Below, piece by piece: positions 62,871 to 64,000 of a stretch of DNA of 64,000 nt. Every line of letters starts with the position of its first letter. The first letter of the stretch is position 1. The DNA is from Paenibacillus silagei (GTDB taxonomy: Bacteria; Bacillota; Bacilli; Paenibacillales; Paenibacillaceae), in the NCBI RefSeq assembly GCF_017874735.1, contig NZ_JAGGLV010000020.1, positions 1 to 64,000 of the forward strand, in the 5' to 3' direction. The translations under genes were made by a program, and so were the position numbers. The notes under the pieces were generated by a model, which saw only the letters and a list, made by a program, of their open reading frames with translations, made no database searches and had not been told where the DNA came from.

Positions 62871-63846
62871 TCAAGTGGTCCCCTTCTCCGATAACCGGAC
62901 GGGAAGAATCGTCTCCAGCGGAACCGGCTCGCCGGCAATCTGCTGAAGCAGATATTGAACAGCCAGCTCGCCCATCTTCTTGATCGGCTGGACGATAGTA
63001 GTCAGATCCTCCGCCTCCAAGGCAGCAATTCCGTCATAGCCTACGACCTTGACTTGACTGGGCACGGCTCTGCCCAGCCTTCTGCACTGCTTCAGCACCT
63101 GTAGCGCCAGCATATCGCTGCTCGCGAATACGCCGTCCAGCTCAGGGCGTTCCTCAAAAAGACTGCTGACCAGCTTCTCGTAATCCTTATACTTAAATCC
63201 GTTCAGATCGGTTTGCCGGACGGTATATTCCACATCTTGCCTCTTGACCTGCTCCAGGAAGGCGTCATGCCTTTGCTTGGCCAGCAGATTGAGGCGCAGA
63301 TTCCCGCTGAGATAGGCGATACTCCGGCATTTTTTGCGCAGCAGCAGCCGGGTGGCCAGCACTCCCCCCCTGATAGTTATCCGAGGCAATGAACGGGATC
63401 GTCTTCGAGATCTGCCGGTCCAGCGACACCAGCGGCAGGTTGATTGACTTATAATCGCTCACGCTCATCGTATGGCTGCCCATAATGATGCCGTCAACCC
63501 GGCTGGCCCGCAGCAGATCGATGTATTCCTTTTCTTTTTTCTTGTGATGCAGGGAATTGCACAGCATAAGCTTATAGCCTTGTTCATAGGCATAGGCCTC
63601 AATATGCTTGGTTACCTCTCCGAAGAACGGATGGGAGATATCCGGCAGAATCAGGCCGATAATATTGGACTTCTTGCGCAGCAAGGAGCGTGCCACCTCA
63701 CTCGGATGGTAATTCAGCTCCTCCATGGCATCGTTCACCTTTTGCTTCAGACTCTCACTGAGGTATCCCCGGTTATTCAGCACACGGGAGACGGTAGTGA
63801 CGGAGACGCCGACCTTCTCGGCAACATCTTTGATGGTTACAGCCAT
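62871..63846 (-). pseudogene. LacI-family regulator interrupted by a +1 frameshift in a G7 run
   Basis: Two overlapping frames together make one LacI/GalR protein of about 325 residues. The first (from ATG 63846, with AGGAGG upstream) has the helix-turn-helix TIKDVAEKVGVSVTTVSRVLNN and runs to FIASDNYQGG. The second resumes VLATRLLLRKKCRSIAYLSGN and ends SEKGTT. The break is at seven Gs (plus-strand Cs 63364-63370); six would restore the frame. It could be inactivation, a slippery or phase-variable tract, or a sequencing error. It would control the sucrose phosphorylase cluster and itself through the dyad at 63910. Confidence 0.8.
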
Positions 63847-64000
63847 CCGTACCTCCTGACCCGGGTCAGCCTTCTTCCTCTGTTCAGCAGAACAAGGCAA
63901 GGTTCTATGTTAACCGGTTGATATAATAGGGCAGCAGCAGCTTTAAAACTGTAAGAATGGCTTAATTGCAATCTGTACAGCTAAATCGCCGGATATACTG
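63847..64000. promoter_or_regulatory. LacI gene promoter region with CG-centred operator
   Basis: TTAACCGGTTGA at 63910-63921 is a near-perfect CG-centred dyad typical of LacI/GalR operators. On the minus strand it follows a TATTAT hexamer, fitting autoregulation of the downstream LacI gene. No other gene starts are seen to the window end. Confidence 0.5.

Overview
The window is about 64 kb of a low-to-mid GC Firmicute chromosome. The gene style points to Paenibacillus: S-layer (SLH) modules on a secreted enzyme, several extracytoplasmic sugar ABC transporters of the LplB/LplC/solute-binding type paired with YesM/YesN two-component systems, strong AGGAGG-type ribosome binding sites with frequent GTG/TTG starts, and a Bacillus GL1-like xanthan lyase. 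No rRNA, tRNA, CRISPR array, prophage or transposase was seen. The assignment to Paenibacillus is inference from family content, not a database result.

Layout. 0.28-5.4 kb: a cupin, an AgrA/AgrC-like LytTR two-component pair and a secreted serine hydrolase that it probably controls. 5.5-7.2 kb: a structured leader with a terminator, then dedA and uppP (undecaprenyl phosphate recycling). 7.3-13.2 kb: hflK-hflC and a polar amino acid ABC operon that carries an extra CapA-like metallophosphatase. 13.5-15.0 kb: divergent MerR regulator and aldo/keto reductase with a textbook 19-bp-spacer MerR promoter. 15.1-36.2 kb: a polysaccharide utilisation locus that I read as a xanthan locus. It holds a secreted PL8 xanthan lyase, an LRR protein, an intracellular PL8, a GH92 alpha-mannosidase, a GH88 unsaturated glucuronyl hydrolase, a sugar ABC transporter, a YesM/YesN pair and a large secreted modular GH9. 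36.5-40.2 kb: an ankyrin protein with an internal repeat expansion, a 52-bp tandem hairpin array, and a serine hydrolase with SLH repeats. 40.3-45.7 kb: a CoA-transferase / OFA-family MFS / FabK-like flavoenzyme operon and a PAS-AAA-Fis regulator that has lost the GAFTGA loop. 46.4-48.2 kb: an FGGY sugar kinase overlapping a tiny secreted-peptide ORF. 48.6-58.3 kb: a second sugar ABC operon ending in a Nif3-family gene, an AraC/hydrolase pair, and a second YesM/YesN pair. 58.5-63.9 kb: an esterase, sucrose phosphorylase, a PfkB kinase, a second esterase and a frameshifted LacI regulator.

How the genes work together. The central locus can account for most of xanthan breakdown. The secreted PL8 removes terminal (pyruvylated) mannose and the secreted GH9 cuts the glucan backbone. 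The ABC transporter imports the oligosaccharides. GH88 then removes the unsaturated glucuronate and GH92 the alpha-mannose, and the intracellular PL8 may trim side chains lacking pyruvate. The beta-glucosidase needed to finish is not in the window. A perfect cre site before GH9 and a cre-like site before PL8 suggest carbon catabolite control. A 21-bp-period direct repeat lies between the YesN gene and GH9, and a different 21-bp repeat precedes the second ABC operon. These look like the operators of the two YesN regulators.

Non-coding highlights. A rod-like interspersed repeat of about 150 bp occurs three times in intergenic spaces and shows compensatory base-pair changes between copies. There are also the 52-bp tandem hairpins and the attenuator-like leader before dedA. 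All calls come from reading the sequence; no searches were run.
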